Positions 7,903-16,840 of a stretch of 64,000 bases of DNA are shown here, piece by piece. Each line of letters begins with the position of its first letter. The stretch's first letter is position 1. Origin of the DNA: Robertmurraya_A mangrovi (GTDB lineage Bacteria; Bacillota; Bacilli; Bacillales; Cytobacillaceae); NCBI RefSeq assembly GCF_034427655.1, contig NZ_JAXOFX010000003.1, forward strand, positions 1-64,000, in the 5' to 3' direction. The position numbers and the translations under genes are program-made. The notes beneath the pieces were generated by a model, which saw only the letters and a program-made list of their open reading frames with translations, searched no databases and was not told the origin of the DNA.

Positions 7903-9177
7903 ATGAAAGCTAAAAAATTATTAGCTACTTTAGGAATGTCAACAATGTTATTCGGAAGTATATTAGCTGGTTGTAGCGTTGGTGACGATGCGGCAAAACC
8001 AAAAGATAGCGGAGACAAGGCAACTGGAGAAAAAGTAGAAATCAGATTAGCGGGATGGGGCGGTAACCCGTCTGAGCAAGAGTTACTAGAAGAAACGCTT
8101 GCTGAATTTGAAGCAACTCATCCTAACATTAAAGTTAAATACGAAGTAATCTCTGATCAATATATGGATGTTATTAAAACTCGCTTAATTGGTGGAGAAG
8201 CTCCAGATGTATTCTACTTAGACGCATTTGAAGCACCTGCATTAATTGAAACTGGATCTTTACAGCCACTAGATGAGTTTGTAACAGATGAGTTTGATGT
8301 GAATGATTTTGAACAGCCTCTAGTAGATGCATTTAAAGGTGAAGATGGAAAAACTTATGGTTTCCCTAAAGATTTTTCAACACTAGCATTATTCTATAAC
8401 AAAAAAATGTTTGAAGAAGCAGGTGTAGAAGTTCCGAAGACTTGGGATGAATTACGTGAAGTATCGAAAGCATTAACAAAAGGAAAAGATGTTTACGGTT
8501 TCGGTGTTGCTCCTGAGCTTGCACGTATGTACTACATCGGTGAGTCTGCAGGTGGGGAGATTGTAAAAGATAACAAAGCAAATTTTGCTGATCAGTCAGT
8601 AGTAGATGCACTTCAACCAATCATTGATCAACGTCTAAATGATAAAACGTCAGCACAACCAAATGAGGTTGGAGCAGGCTGGGGTGGAGAAATGTTCGGT
8701 CAAGGGAAAGCAGCAATGGTTATTGAAGGTAACTGGGCAATTCCGTATCTACAAGACACATTCCCAGGAATCGAATTTGGTACTGCTGAACTTCCAACAA
8801 TCAACGGTACAAAAGGAACAATGGCATACACAGTTTCTTATGTAATGAATGCACAGTCTGAAAAGAAAGAAGCGGCTTGGGAGCTAATTTCATTCTTAAC
8901 AGGTAAAGAAGGTATGAAAATCTGGACGTCTAAGGGCTTTGCGTTACCAACTCGTAAATCAGTTGCTGCTGAATTAGGTTGGGATAAAGATGAATTACGT
9001 GCTCCAATCGTTGCAGGTGCTTCTTACTCTACAGTTTGGTCAGAAGGCACAAACTTACCAATCATCATGAACAACTTTAACAACCAATTTATCAGTGCAT
9101 TCTTAGGCGAGCGTCCATTAAAAGAAGCTCTTGAAGAAGCGCAAAAACAAGCAAACAAAGAAATTGAAGCAAAATAG
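7903..9177 (+). CDS. ABC transporter sugar-binding lipoprotein
   Basis: The 424-residue protein begins with a lipoprotein signal peptide ending in SILAGC (Cys24) and then has the extracellular solute-binding family 1 fold, with the motifs YDVIKTRLIGGEAPDVF-like at about 90-105 and KTWDELREVSKAL near 181-193. It is anchored on the outer face of the membrane and hands a sugar to the two permeases encoded downstream. It lies 70 bp after the glycosidase gene in the same operon. The bound sugar is probably an alpha-linked oligosaccharide, judged only from the glycosidase next to it. Confidence 0.88.
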   Translation: MKAKKLLATLGMSTMLFGSILAGCSVGDDAAKPKDSGDKATGEKVEIRLAGWGGNPSEQELLEETLAEFEATHPNIKVKYEVISDQYMDVIKTRLIGGEAPDVFYLDAFEAPALIETGSLQPLDEFVTDEFDVNDFEQPLVDAFKGEDGKTYGFPKDFSTLALFYNKKMFEEAGVEVPKTWDELREVSKALTKGKDVYGFGVAPELARMYYIGESAGGEIVKDNKANFADQSVVDALQPIIDQRLNDKTSAQPNEVGAGWGGEMFGQGKAAMVIEGNWAIPYLQDTFPGIEFGTAELPTINGTKGTMAYTVSYVMNAQSEKKEAAWELISFLTGKEGMKIWTSKGFALPTRKSVAAELGWDKDELRAPIVAGASYSTVWSEGTNLPIIMNNFNNQFISAFLGERPLKEALEEAQKQANKEIEAK

Positions 9178-9196
9178 TCTTTTGTAAATTTGGATT

Positions 9197-9219
9197 TGAG
9201 AGGGGGTTCTCCTCTCTCA
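9197..9219 (+). other. Intercistronic hairpin between binding protein and permease genes
   Basis: GAGAGGGGG and CCTCTCTC pair around a short loop, but no T-run follows. Such hairpins after binding-protein genes often stabilise the upstream mRNA so that the binding protein is made in excess over the permeases; that role is inferred. Confidence 0.5.
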
Positions 9220-9403
9220 GGTCCCATTTATTATTCTCTTTTTGCTGATGTAGGTTAGTCAGCTAGACAACACGGTAATCTAGTAAGTATTTACGTCATT
9301 AAAAAGAATCTAATAAATGTAGGATTCAACTTATGTTCTTAATTAGCCTGTAATGAAAAATATATAAAATGATTAGCACTACTTAAAAGGAAGTGGAGAA
9401 AAA

Positions 9404-10303
9404 ATGAGGCAGAGCTATAACAAAAAGAAACTAAAAGAAACCGGACAAGGATACTTCTTCATGTCCCCGACTATTTTTGTTTTAGGCTTATTCGTTATCG
9501 GACCGATCCTTTATGCAATCTTTCTATCTTTTCATAAGGTTCAGTTGTTAGGGAATGTATCCTTTGATTTTGTAGGAATGGATAATTTCCTTAGGATTGC
9601 AGATGATCAACGTGCACAAATTGCTTTATGGAACACTTTAAAATATGTGGTTATCGTCGTACCAGCACAAACGATGTTAGCTTTAATACTTGCGGCTTCC
9701 TTAAACGCAGGGTTGAAAGGACAAAAATTCTTTAGGATTGTATACTTTTTACCAACATTAACATCATCAGCTGTACTAACGCTTATCTTTATGTGGATGT
9801 ACAACCAAAATGGGTTAGTGAATCATATTCTTGCAACGATTGGTTTACCAACTTACAACTGGATTGGTGACCCTGCCGTAGCTCTTAATGCAATTATGAT
9901 TATGAATATCTGGTCAACAGCACCATTTTTCATGGTTATTTATTTAGCTGCACTTCAAGATATACCAGAATCGCTTTATGAAGCAGCAGAACTGGATGGG
10001 GCAAATGCCATTCAAAAGTTCTTCTTTATCACAGTTCCGAATTTGAGACCAGTAACTTCATTCGTTGTAATCATGGGCTTAATCGGTACATTCCAACTAT
10101 TTGATCAATCATATATTTTCTCAGGTGGATCTGGTGGTCCAAACAATTCAACGTTAACAGTTGTATTACTCATTTACCAATATGCATTTAAGAATATGGG
10201 AACAATGGGATATGTAGCAGCATTGGCATTTGCCTTAGCTATCATCATTCTAATCGCAACATTAATTCAACGAAAATTCTCAAAAGAAGAATCATTGTAC
10301 TAG
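9404..10303 (+). CDS. ABC sugar transporter permease, MalF/UgpA type
   Basis: The 299-residue protein has about six hydrophobic membrane segments and the EAA loop EAAELDGANAIQKFFFITVP (about residues 192-211), where an ATPase would dock. It forms a heterodimer with the next gene product. The two permease genes are 12 bp apart. No ATP-binding subunit is encoded in the locus; in Bacillus such importers are commonly driven by a shared MsmX-type ATPase encoded elsewhere. Confidence 0.9.
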   Translation: MRQSYNKKKLKETGQGYFFMSPTIFVLGLFVIGPILYAIFLSFHKVQLLGNVSFDFVGMDNFLRIADDQRAQIALWNTLKYVVIVVPAQTMLALILAASLNAGLKGQKFFRIVYFLPTLTSSAVLTLIFMWMYNQNGLVNHILATIGLPTYNWIGDPAVALNAIMIMNIWSTAPFFMVIYLAALQDIPESLYEAAELDGANAIQKFFFITVPNLRPVTSFVVIMGLIGTFQLFDQSYIFSGGSGGPNNSTLTVVLLIYQYAFKNMGTMGYVAALAFALAIIILIATLIQRKFSKEESLY

Positions 10304-10315
10304 GGAGGGATAGGC

Positions 10316-11143
10316 TTGAAAAAGAAAATAGGCTTAGGAAAAGGATTTCTCTATGCAATCCTAGTCACTTACGCAATTGTAACAATGGTTCCCTTTTTAT
10401 GGGCAATTTCATCTTCCTTTAAGACGTTAGAAGAAATCGTAAGTGGTTCCATGAATTTTATACCGAAAAACTTTACATTAGATAACTATATAGAAATCTT
10501 TGTTAGACAAGATCTATTTCCTAGATGGCTATTTAATAGTGCATTCATAGCCATTACAGCTACTGCTCTAAACTTATTATTTAACTCTATGGCTGGATAT
10601 GCTTTAGCAAGATTAACTTTTCCAGGGAAAAAATCACTATTTATTCTCATTTTAGCAATCCTTATGATACCAGCTCAGGTTACAATGATCCCTAACTATC
10701 TAATTCTTAAAGAACTAGGTTGGCTGAACTCATATCAAGGGATGATTGTTCCATCGATGATTAATGCAACCTTTATCTTTATGATGCGACAGTTTTTCAT
10801 CAACTTCCCGAAAGAGTTAGAAGAAGCTGCTGAAATTGATGGACTGAGCCGAATTGGTACTTTCTTTAAAGTTGTCTTACCACTAGCTCGTCCAGCACTA
10901 GCCGCTCAAGCTATATTCGTTTTCATGGGCTTATGGAATGATTTCATGCGACCATTGATTATTATGTCGAGCCCAGAAATGTTCACATTACCATTAGGAT
11001 TGAACTCCTTTAAAGGACAATTCATTAGTTATTGGAACTATATCATGGCAGCATCAATGGTATTTACCATGCCAGTACTAATCATTTATGCATTCTTTAA
11101 CCGCTATTTCACAAAGGGAATCACATTCTCTGGCGGTAAGTAA
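10316..11143 (+). CDS. ABC sugar transporter permease, MalG/UgpE type
   Basis: The 275-residue protein has six predicted membrane segments and the EAA loop EAAEIDGLSRIGTFFKVVLP (about residues 166-185). It is the second half of the membrane channel. The start is TTG at 10316, supported by GGGAGGG just upstream. The C-terminal RYFTKGITFSGGK is the typical end of this permease class. It is the last gene of the operon and is followed by a terminator. Confidence 0.9.
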   Translation: MKKKIGLGKGFLYAILVTYAIVTMVPFLWAISSSFKTLEEIVSGSMNFIPKNFTLDNYIEIFVRQDLFPRWLFNSAFIAITATALNLLFNSMAGYALARLTFPGKKSLFILILAILMIPAQVTMIPNYLILKELGWLNSYQGMIVPSMINATFIFMMRQFFINFPKELEEAAEIDGLSRIGTFFKVVLPLARPALAAQAIFVFMGLWNDFMRPLIIMSSPEMFTLPLGLNSFKGQFISYWNYIMAASMVFTMPVLIIYAFFNRYFTKGITFSGGK

Positions 11144-11155
11144 TTTAAAATGAAG

Positions 11156-11193
11156 AAATGCGTGTAGGCTTTTTACAGCCGCACGCATTTTTT
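11156..11193 (+). terminator. Terminator of the sugar operon
   Basis: AAATGCGTG pairs with CACGCATTT, with an inner GGCT/AGCC pair, followed by six T. Confidence 0.85.
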
Positions 11194-11348
11194 CATTAAA
11201 TAGAACACTAAATAGAAATTTACCTATTTCAACTGATTAAATGTTACAAACTTATTAACAAACCGTTCTAAGTTCATGAACCTTTCACATAAAAAAGCAG
11301 CTTCACATTGTATCATAGAAAATATAGAAACCAACTAGAGGTGAAAGC

Positions 11349-11648
11349 ATGGGGAAGATCATCATGATTCCTTTTTTAATATTATTATTAACGGCTTGTT
11401 CAAAAAAAGAGCCCGTTGATCAAGTTCATTTAACGGAGCCCGAACTTTATAAAAAAAGCTGTATTACTTGTCATGGTAAACCTTCTGATACATCAATCAA
11501 TTTATCACTAAGTCATGCACATAAGTATACGAAGGAACAGTTGATTGATATTATGGTTAATCCTCCTGGGGGGATGCCGGTTATAAAACTAACGGATTAC
11601 GATCGTGAGCGCTTAGCAGATTATATTATTAATGAGACAAAACCTTAA
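11349..11648 (+). CDS. Membrane-anchored cytochrome c lipoprotein (c-551 type)
   Basis: The 99-residue protein has a lipoprotein signal peptide ending LLTAC (Cys17) and one heme c site, CITCH at residues 38-42. Met76 in GGMP is the probable sixth iron ligand. It is a small electron carrier on the outer face of the membrane, like CccB of Bacillus, passing electrons to a terminal oxidase. The gene is monocistronic, with AGAGGTGA before the ATG. No oxidase or cytochrome maturation genes are nearby. Confidence 0.85.
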   Translation: MGKIIMIPFLILLLTACSKKEPVDQVHLTEPELYKKSCITCHGKPSDTSINLSLSHAHKYTKEQLIDIMVNPPGGMPVIKLTDYDRERLADYIINETKP

Positions 11649-11760
11649 GAGTACCAAAAATAGGTAATGAGTATCTGTAACGAAACCCTCTCTTTTTTCG
11701 ACTATTATTATGAGAATATGTAAAATTACACATCATAATAAAAGTGAAGGTGTTTAAAAT

Positions 11761-12210
11761 ATGAAAAAAATTTGGTTTGGTTTATTAATAACGATATTTA
11801 TTACAGGATGTGGTACTTCTATGAAAGATGCTGAACAAGTGACTAATACAAATGCAGGAGAAGTTACTTCAAATGAAGTGACTCAAAGCCTTAAGCAAAT
11901 AGAACCTCTAAAGTATCAATATGAAGTTAAAAATCAATCAGAAGAAGAATTAACTTTAGAATTTACTAGTTCACAAAGATATGATTTTTTAGTGAAGAAT
12001 GATAAAGGAGAAGATGTATTCTTATTTTCTAGTGCCGTTGCTTTTTTACAAGCTTTAGGGGAGGAAAAGCTCGGACCTGATCAAAGTTTACAATACGAGA
12101 TTGATTTAAGTAGATTAAATCTTGAACCAGGTGAATATGAATTAACACTCTGGATGACACCTAAAGAGGGAAAAAAATATGCAATTTCTGAAAAAATAAA
12201 AGTTGAATAG
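11761..12210 (+). CDS. Lipoprotein with BsuPI-type beta-sandwich domain
   Basis: The 149-residue protein has a lipobox FITGC (Cys17), a polar linker to about residue 45, and a beta-rich domain with the spacing SQRYDFLV near 71-78 and LEPGEYELTLWM near 121-132. This resembles the BsuPI family (intracellular proteinase inhibitor of Bacillus and its relatives). Here it is exported and lipid-anchored, so an inhibitor role against the intracellular protease does not fit; it may be a general protein-binding or protease-modulating domain at the cell surface. It is a single gene with its own terminator. Confidence 0.65.
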   Translation: MKKIWFGLLITIFITGCGTSMKDAEQVTNTNAGEVTSNEVTQSLKQIEPLKYQYEVKNQSEEELTLEFTSSQRYDFLVKNDKGEDVFLFSSAVAFLQALGEEKLGPDQSLQYEIDLSRLNLEPGEYELTLWMTPKEGKKYAISEKIKVE

Positions 12211-12213
12211 TGC

Positions 12214-12241
12214 AAAGGACACTTTTATGGGTGTCCTTTTT
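12214..12241 (+). terminator. Terminator after the BsuPI-like gene
   Basis: AAAGGACAC pairs with GTGTCCTTT followed by T-rich sequence. Confidence 0.85.
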
Positions 12242-12342
12242 ACTTTGTTAAGGCACTTGAGTTTTTCATTATCCCTTCATATTTAAACCAGATTCTGTTA
12301 CATTCACAATAAGTAGAAAACGTTTATTGCCAGGAGGAAATT

Positions 12343-13470
12343 ATGTCAGCAAATCCTATAACGATTGACAAAATCATTTTACATAAGTTAGTTATGAGTT
12401 TAAAAGACCCTTTTGAAACTAGTTTTGGTACCTTTCAAGATAAGGAGTTTTTTATTGTCGAAATGATTGATAAGGATGGTTTCACTGGTTTCGGGGAATC
12501 GGTAGCTTTTTCAAGTCCCTGGTATACAGAGGAAACGGTTAAAACTAACGAACATATGATGGTTGACTTTTTAATTCCATTATTATTAAAAGAACCTATT
12601 GAGCATCCCGATGAAGTTTCTAAACGTTTTCAAATCATTCGCCGGAATCCAATGGCTAAATCAGCCTTAGAAGGGGCTGTGTGGGATTTATATGCTAAAA
12701 GGAAAGGATGGTCCTTAGCGAAGGTTTTAGGCGGAACTAGAAGTCAAATAGATGTAGGTATAAGTATAGGAATTCAACCGTCAGTTAGAAGCTTACTTCA
12801 AGTGGTCGAGCGATACGTTCTGGAAGGTTATAAGCGAATGAAAATAAAAATCAAGCCAGGATGGGACGTAGAGGTACTTAAAGAAGTAAGAAGAGAATTT
12901 CCCACGATTCAACTTATGGCAGATGCAAATTCAGCATACACTTTAGAAGATATACACCATTTGAAAAAGCTCGATGATTTGAATTTAATGATGATTGAGC
13001 AGCCATTAGGTCACGATGATATTGTTGATCATGCAAAGCTTCAGGCAGCTATCGAAACTCCGATTTGCTTGGATGAAAGCATTAACTCGTTTGATGATGC
13101 TAGACGGGCAATTGAACTGGGAAGTTGTAAAATTATTAATGTGAAAATCGGTCGTGTAGGCGGTTTAACTGAGTCAAAAAAGATTCATGATTACTGCAAA
13201 CTGCAAGGGGTTGACGTTTGGTGTGGAGGCATGCTCGAGGCGGGAGTTGGAAGAGCTCATAATATAGCACTAACCTCCTTAGATCAATTTACGTTACCAG
13301 GGGATACGGCCGCTTCGGAAAGATATTGGGACCAAGATATTATTGAGCCAGCTGTTACAGTAGAAAATGGAATCATCCATGTTCCAGAAAAACCAGGAAT
13401 AGGCTATGAAGTTAACAGAAAGGTCCTAGAATCCTTCAGAGTAGATAAAATAACGGTTTCGAATGAATAA
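12343..13470 (+). CDS. menC: o-Succinylbenzoate synthase / N-acylamino acid racemase (enolase superfamily)
   Basis: The 375-residue enzyme has an N-terminal capping domain (about 1-130) and an enolase-superfamily barrel. The catalytic lysines are K167 and K169 in MKIKIKPGWD, metal ligands are D194 (MADANSAY), E219 (IEQP) and D244 (CLDES), and K268 (NVKIG) is the second acid/base. All are present. Proteins of this length and motif set from Bacillaceae can make o-succinylbenzoate for menaquinone, racemise N-succinylamino acids, or do both. No other men genes are next to it. An M20 peptidase gene lies 3.4 kb downstream, which faintly recalls N-succinylamino acid racemase loci. The menC symbol is therefore provisional. 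Confidence 0.75.
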   Translation: MSANPITIDKIILHKLVMSLKDPFETSFGTFQDKEFFIVEMIDKDGFTGFGESVAFSSPWYTEETVKTNEHMMVDFLIPLLLKEPIEHPDEVSKRFQIIRRNPMAKSALEGAVWDLYAKRKGWSLAKVLGGTRSQIDVGISIGIQPSVRSLLQVVERYVLEGYKRMKIKIKPGWDVEVLKEVRREFPTIQLMADANSAYTLEDIHHLKKLDDLNLMMIEQPLGHDDIVDHAKLQAAIETPICLDESINSFDDARRAIELGSCKIINVKIGRVGGLTESKKIHDYCKLQGVDVWCGGMLEAGVGRAHNIALTSLDQFTLPGDTAASERYWDQDIIEPAVTVENGIIHVPEKPGIGYEVNRKVLESFRVDKITVSNE

Positions 13471-13570
13471 AGACTAGTAAGACGTAGTGTAAATTATTAT
13501 GGAAAAATGTCCTAATAAAGTAATATAATTGTATTGTTATTGTATCTTTACTTTTTAGGAGGTAGAAAAC

Positions 13571-13825
13571 ATGCGTCGTAGGAATACACCAGCCTTTACT
13601 TTTTTAGCATGGGCTAGCTTTGCTTTAGCATGTGGATTTACATTCGTGGGGATTTATAATATGGATGCCCCTTTAGTTGAAAAAGGTTATTATTCTGTCT
13701 GTTCATTATTTTTAATAATGTCTTCTTTTGTTCTTCAAAAAGTAGTAAGGGATAATCAGGAAGATGATGATGGGATTAGAAAAGCTACCCCAGAAAAGAA
13801 AAAGACGGGTGAAGATTTTAGTTAA
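13571..13825 (+). CDS. YiaA/YiaB-like two-helix membrane protein
   Basis: The 84-residue protein has two hydrophobic helices (about residues 9-29 and 40-57) with the pattern TPAFTFLAWASFALACG and a short loop ending EKGYY, matching the YiaAB two-helix domain. The C-terminal 25 residues are highly charged and probably cytosolic. The function of this family is unknown. The gene has a good AGGAGG site and its own terminator. Confidence 0.7.
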   Translation: MRRRNTPAFTFLAWASFALACGFTFVGIYNMDAPLVEKGYYSVCSLFLIMSSFVLQKVVRDNQEDDDGIRKATPEKKKTGEDFS

Positions 13826-13840
13826 ATATTATGTTTGTAC

Positions 13841-13868
13841 AAAAACAGATCCATTGGGTCTGTTTTTT
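13841..13868 (+). terminator. Terminator after the YiaAB-like gene
   Basis: AACAGATCC and GGGTCTGTT pair with one mismatch and are followed by six T. Confidence 0.75.
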
Positions 13869-14091
13869 GTTTTAGAAGTTATGGTTAATTTATGAAAATT
13901 TTGTTACAAATTACCTATAAATAAAGAATGTAATAATGTTGTAAAGTGCTAATAGTCTTGATTTATTCGACATAAAATGATAAAAACAAACTATATAACA
14001 GAAATAAAAGGTCAAATTTTGACATGAATTACAATACTCACAAAGTGTACAACGTAGAAAGAGCTTTTTGGCTGATATAGGGGTTGAATAA

Positions 14092-16251
14092 ATGGATAAT
14101 GTTATAGAAATGTTCCACGTGGATGCTTCAATAGACTCTTTGATGGACCAAATTGGAGAGTTGCAAGGAAGCCAAAAGGATGAATTGATAAGTGTACTAA
14201 AAAGTTTTGCGAATTTGAAACAGGCTATTGATACATCCATTATTATTGCTGCAACAAATACACGTGGCGATATCCTTTATGCAAACGATAAATTTTGTGA
14301 AATTTCAAATTATGAACGTTCAGAACTCATTGGGAAAAACCATCGAATACTAAATTCTGGATACCATGATAAATCCTTTTTTAAACAAATGTGGAGTGAA
14401 ATAAGTAAAGGGAATGTTTGGGAAGGTGAGATCAAAAATAAAAAGAAAGATGGAACCTTTTATTGGGTAAAAACGACGATTGTTCCGGTAAAAGGGGAAG
14501 ATGGTAAGCCTAGCAGCTACATCTCACTTCGTACAGACATTACTGAGGGAAAACAGGCGCAGGAAGAGTTGGTAACAGCACTACAAAATGACTTTACACA
14601 AGTTGTAAATTCAATGAATAGTTTAATTTATAAAGTCATTATTAATCAAGAGGGCCAGTTTGTTTATAAACAAGTAGCAGGGAAGTTAGCAAACCAACTT
14701 GGTTTAAATAATGAAACATTGGAGAATAAATTACCAAAAGATATATTTTCGACAGACATTAGTACTCTACTAGATCAAAAGTTTAAAAGTGCCTTTTTGG
14801 GTCAACCAGAAAGTTATTCCTATAGATTTAACAATAGACAGCTATTAACTCATCTTTCTCCCGTTTACCGTGATGGAGAAGTTCATGAAATTATTGGATG
14901 TACGAACGATATTACTGAGCTTCACCAGGCTCAAGAGGAAATTAAGTTTCTGGCTTATCACGATATTTTAACCAATCTACCGAATAGAAGAAAGTTTAAT
15001 GAAGACATCCATGAACTAATCGTTAAATCAAATGAGAATGGGCAAAAATTTGCCTTGCTTTACCTCGACTTAAACCAATTTAAAAAAATTAACGATGCAT
15101 TTGGTCATAATGTTGGAGATAGTCTTTTAAGAGCCGTTTCAGTCAGGCTGCAAGAATCAATAGGTACAGAAGGTGAAATTTACAAATTTTCGGGTGACGA
15201 CTTTATCATTGTTTTCCGAAATGTACTGAATCCGTCGTTTATCTCAGATAAAGCTAAAAATATAGTATCTATATTTAGTCATGCGTTTAGCCTAAGTAAC
15301 TCTATGGATGTCGTTACTTCCTCAAGCATCGGTATCTGTATGTATCCTAATCACGGTGAAAACTCAGACCAATTATTGAAAAATGCCGATTTAGCGATGA
15401 ATATCGCTAAGCAAAAAGGAAGAAACATTTTTAAATGGTATGAAACAGGAATGAGCAAAAATGAGGATGAAAAACTCCAAATTGAGCATTATCTTAGAAA
15501 GGCCATTGAAAATAACGAATTTGAGTTATACTTTCAACCGAAGCTAAATCTTTTCTCCAATCGAATAAATGGGGTTGAAGCATTATTAAGATGGAATAAT
15601 CCGGTACTAGGCATGGTACCTCCAGATAAATTTATTCCTATTGCTGAAGAGACTGGATTTATCATCCAAATAGATGAATGGGTGTTAGAGAAAGCATGTC
15701 AACAAAGTAAAGAGTGGTTTCTATTGGATCCGGATAATCCAGTTTCCATTGCTGTAAATATTTCACCACTACACTTTCGTATCCCAAATTTTTATTATAT
15801 CGTTGAAAAAGTGTTAAAAGAGACAGGCTTAAATCCTAGTTTATTAGAAATAGAGATAACGGAAAATAGTATTATTGAAAATACTGAAGAATGTATCGTT
15901 TGCTTAGAAAAATTAAGAACACTCGGAGTCTCAGTTTCAATAGATGATTTTGGAACCGGTTACTCTTCTTTAAATTACTTAAGAAAGTTTCCGATCAGTT
16001 CCCTTAAAATTGACCGTAGTTTTATTCAGGAGGTTTCTCAAAATAGGGAAAATGTTGCTATAGTAAAAGCGATTATGTCTCTTGCCCAAGAGTTAAAGCT
16101 AAAAGTGGTAGCAGAAGGAATTGAAACATATGAGGCTTTGGAAATTTTAAGAAGTTTAGGCTGTGATGAAATTCAAGGCTACTTAATAAGCAAACCACTA
16201 CCCGTTCAAGAATTTCAAAACATGTTTAGCCAAAGGTCCCCCATTCTATAA
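14092..16251 (+). CDS. PAS-GGDEF-EAL cyclic-di-GMP signalling protein, probably a phosphodiesterase
   Basis: The 719-residue soluble protein has a short N-terminal helical part, a PAS domain (about 45-155, ending RTDITEGKQAQEEL), a second PAS-like region (about 165-275), a GGDEF domain (about 285-450) and an EAL domain (about 460-712). The GGDEF signature is degenerate: SGDDF at 367-371. The EAL domain keeps its catalytic set, including EALLRW at 496-501, ITEN, DDFGTGYSS, KIDRSF and AEGIET. So breakdown of cyclic-di-GMP is likely, with the GGDEF part perhaps binding GTP to regulate it. No membrane segments are present. It is a single gene with weak upstream signals. Confidence 0.85.
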   Translation: MDNVIEMFHVDASIDSLMDQIGELQGSQKDELISVLKSFANLKQAIDTSIIIAATNTRGDILYANDKFCEISNYERSELIGKNHRILNSGYHDKSFFKQMWSEISKGNVWEGEIKNKKKDGTFYWVKTTIVPVKGEDGKPSSYISLRTDITEGKQAQEELVTALQNDFTQVVNSMNSLIYKVIINQEGQFVYKQVAGKLANQLGLNNETLENKLPKDIFSTDISTLLDQKFKSAFLGQPESYSYRFNNRQLLTHLSPVYRDGEVHEIIGCTNDITELHQAQEEIKFLAYHDILTNLPNRRKFNEDIHELIVKSNENGQKFALLYLDLNQFKKINDAFGHNVGDSLLRAVSVRLQESIGTEGEIYKFSGDDFIIVFRNVLNPSFISDKAKNIVSIFSHAFSLSNSMDVVTSSSIGICMYPNHGENSDQLLKNADLAMNIAKQKGRNIFKWYETGMSKNEDEKLQIEHYLRKAIENNEFELYFQPKLNLFSNRINGVEALLRWNNPVLGMVPPDKFIPIAEETGFIIQIDEWVLEKACQQSKEWFLLDPDNPVSIAVNISPLHFRIPNFYYIVEKVLKETGLNPSLLEIEITENSIIENTEECIVCLEKLRTLGVSVSIDDFGTGYSSLNYLRKFPISSLKIDRSFIQEVSQNRENVAIVKAIMSLAQELKLKVVAEGIETYEALEILRSLGCDEIQGYLISKPLPVQEFQNMFSQRSPIL

Positions 16252-16406
16252 AAGAAATAGTTTGAACAATTTGGAAATAATATTGTGACATTCAGCTGTA
16301 TTAAAGGTAAAATTCTCTATTGCTAAGAAAATTAATATTTAGTTCCCTGTATACCCTTCTGAATATGTTATCCTATAAGAGATACTAGAGAATACAGAGG
16401 TGGATC

Positions 16407-16601
16407 ATGACTGTTGCCATTATTTCTGTCATTGTAATTTTCATACTTTCAGCCATATTTACACTTTGGTTAGCAGGAAAGAGTGACCGGGAATATAGAA
16501 AATCATCAAAGAAAAATACGATAAATTTAACTCTAATTTATGTAGTTACCATTGGGTTATCCCTAGTTGCCCTAGCCGTTTATATTAGATGGTATTCATA
16601 A
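16407..16601 (+). CDS. Small two-helix membrane protein, unknown function
   Basis: I do not recognise this 64-residue protein. It has a hydrophobic helix at about 4-23, a basic polar loop (GKSDREYRKSSKKN) and a second hydrophobic helix at about 40-60. AGAGGTGG stands right before the ATG and a terminator follows, so it is probably a real gene. No operon partner is evident. Confidence 0.55.
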   Translation: MTVAIISVIVIFILSAIFTLWLAGKSDREYRKSSKKNTINLTLIYVVTIGLSLVALAVYIRWYS

Positions 16602-16632
16602 GTAAATGACTGTATAAAGATAATAGACTCTA

Positions 16633-16688
16633 GGCTGTCTCAAGGTTGTAAATCAACTTTTTCGAGTCAGCTTTTCTTTTTTTTAGAT
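16633..16688 (+). terminator. Terminator-like hairpin
   Basis: GCTGTCTC with inner GGTTG pairs with CAAC and GAGTCAGC (one mismatch), followed by TTTTCTTTTTTTT. Confidence 0.6.
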
Positions 16689-16840
16689 GCATCATTTCAT
16701 TGATAGGGGAAGCCTCATAATGTTATGCCTAAAAAAAGAAGCTACAGAGTAATAATATGAAAAGGGGAACTCTTACAAGATTTACTCTAATCTGATAAAA
16801 TCTAATATAGAGATAGCGACAAGGAAAGAGGAAAGGTAGT

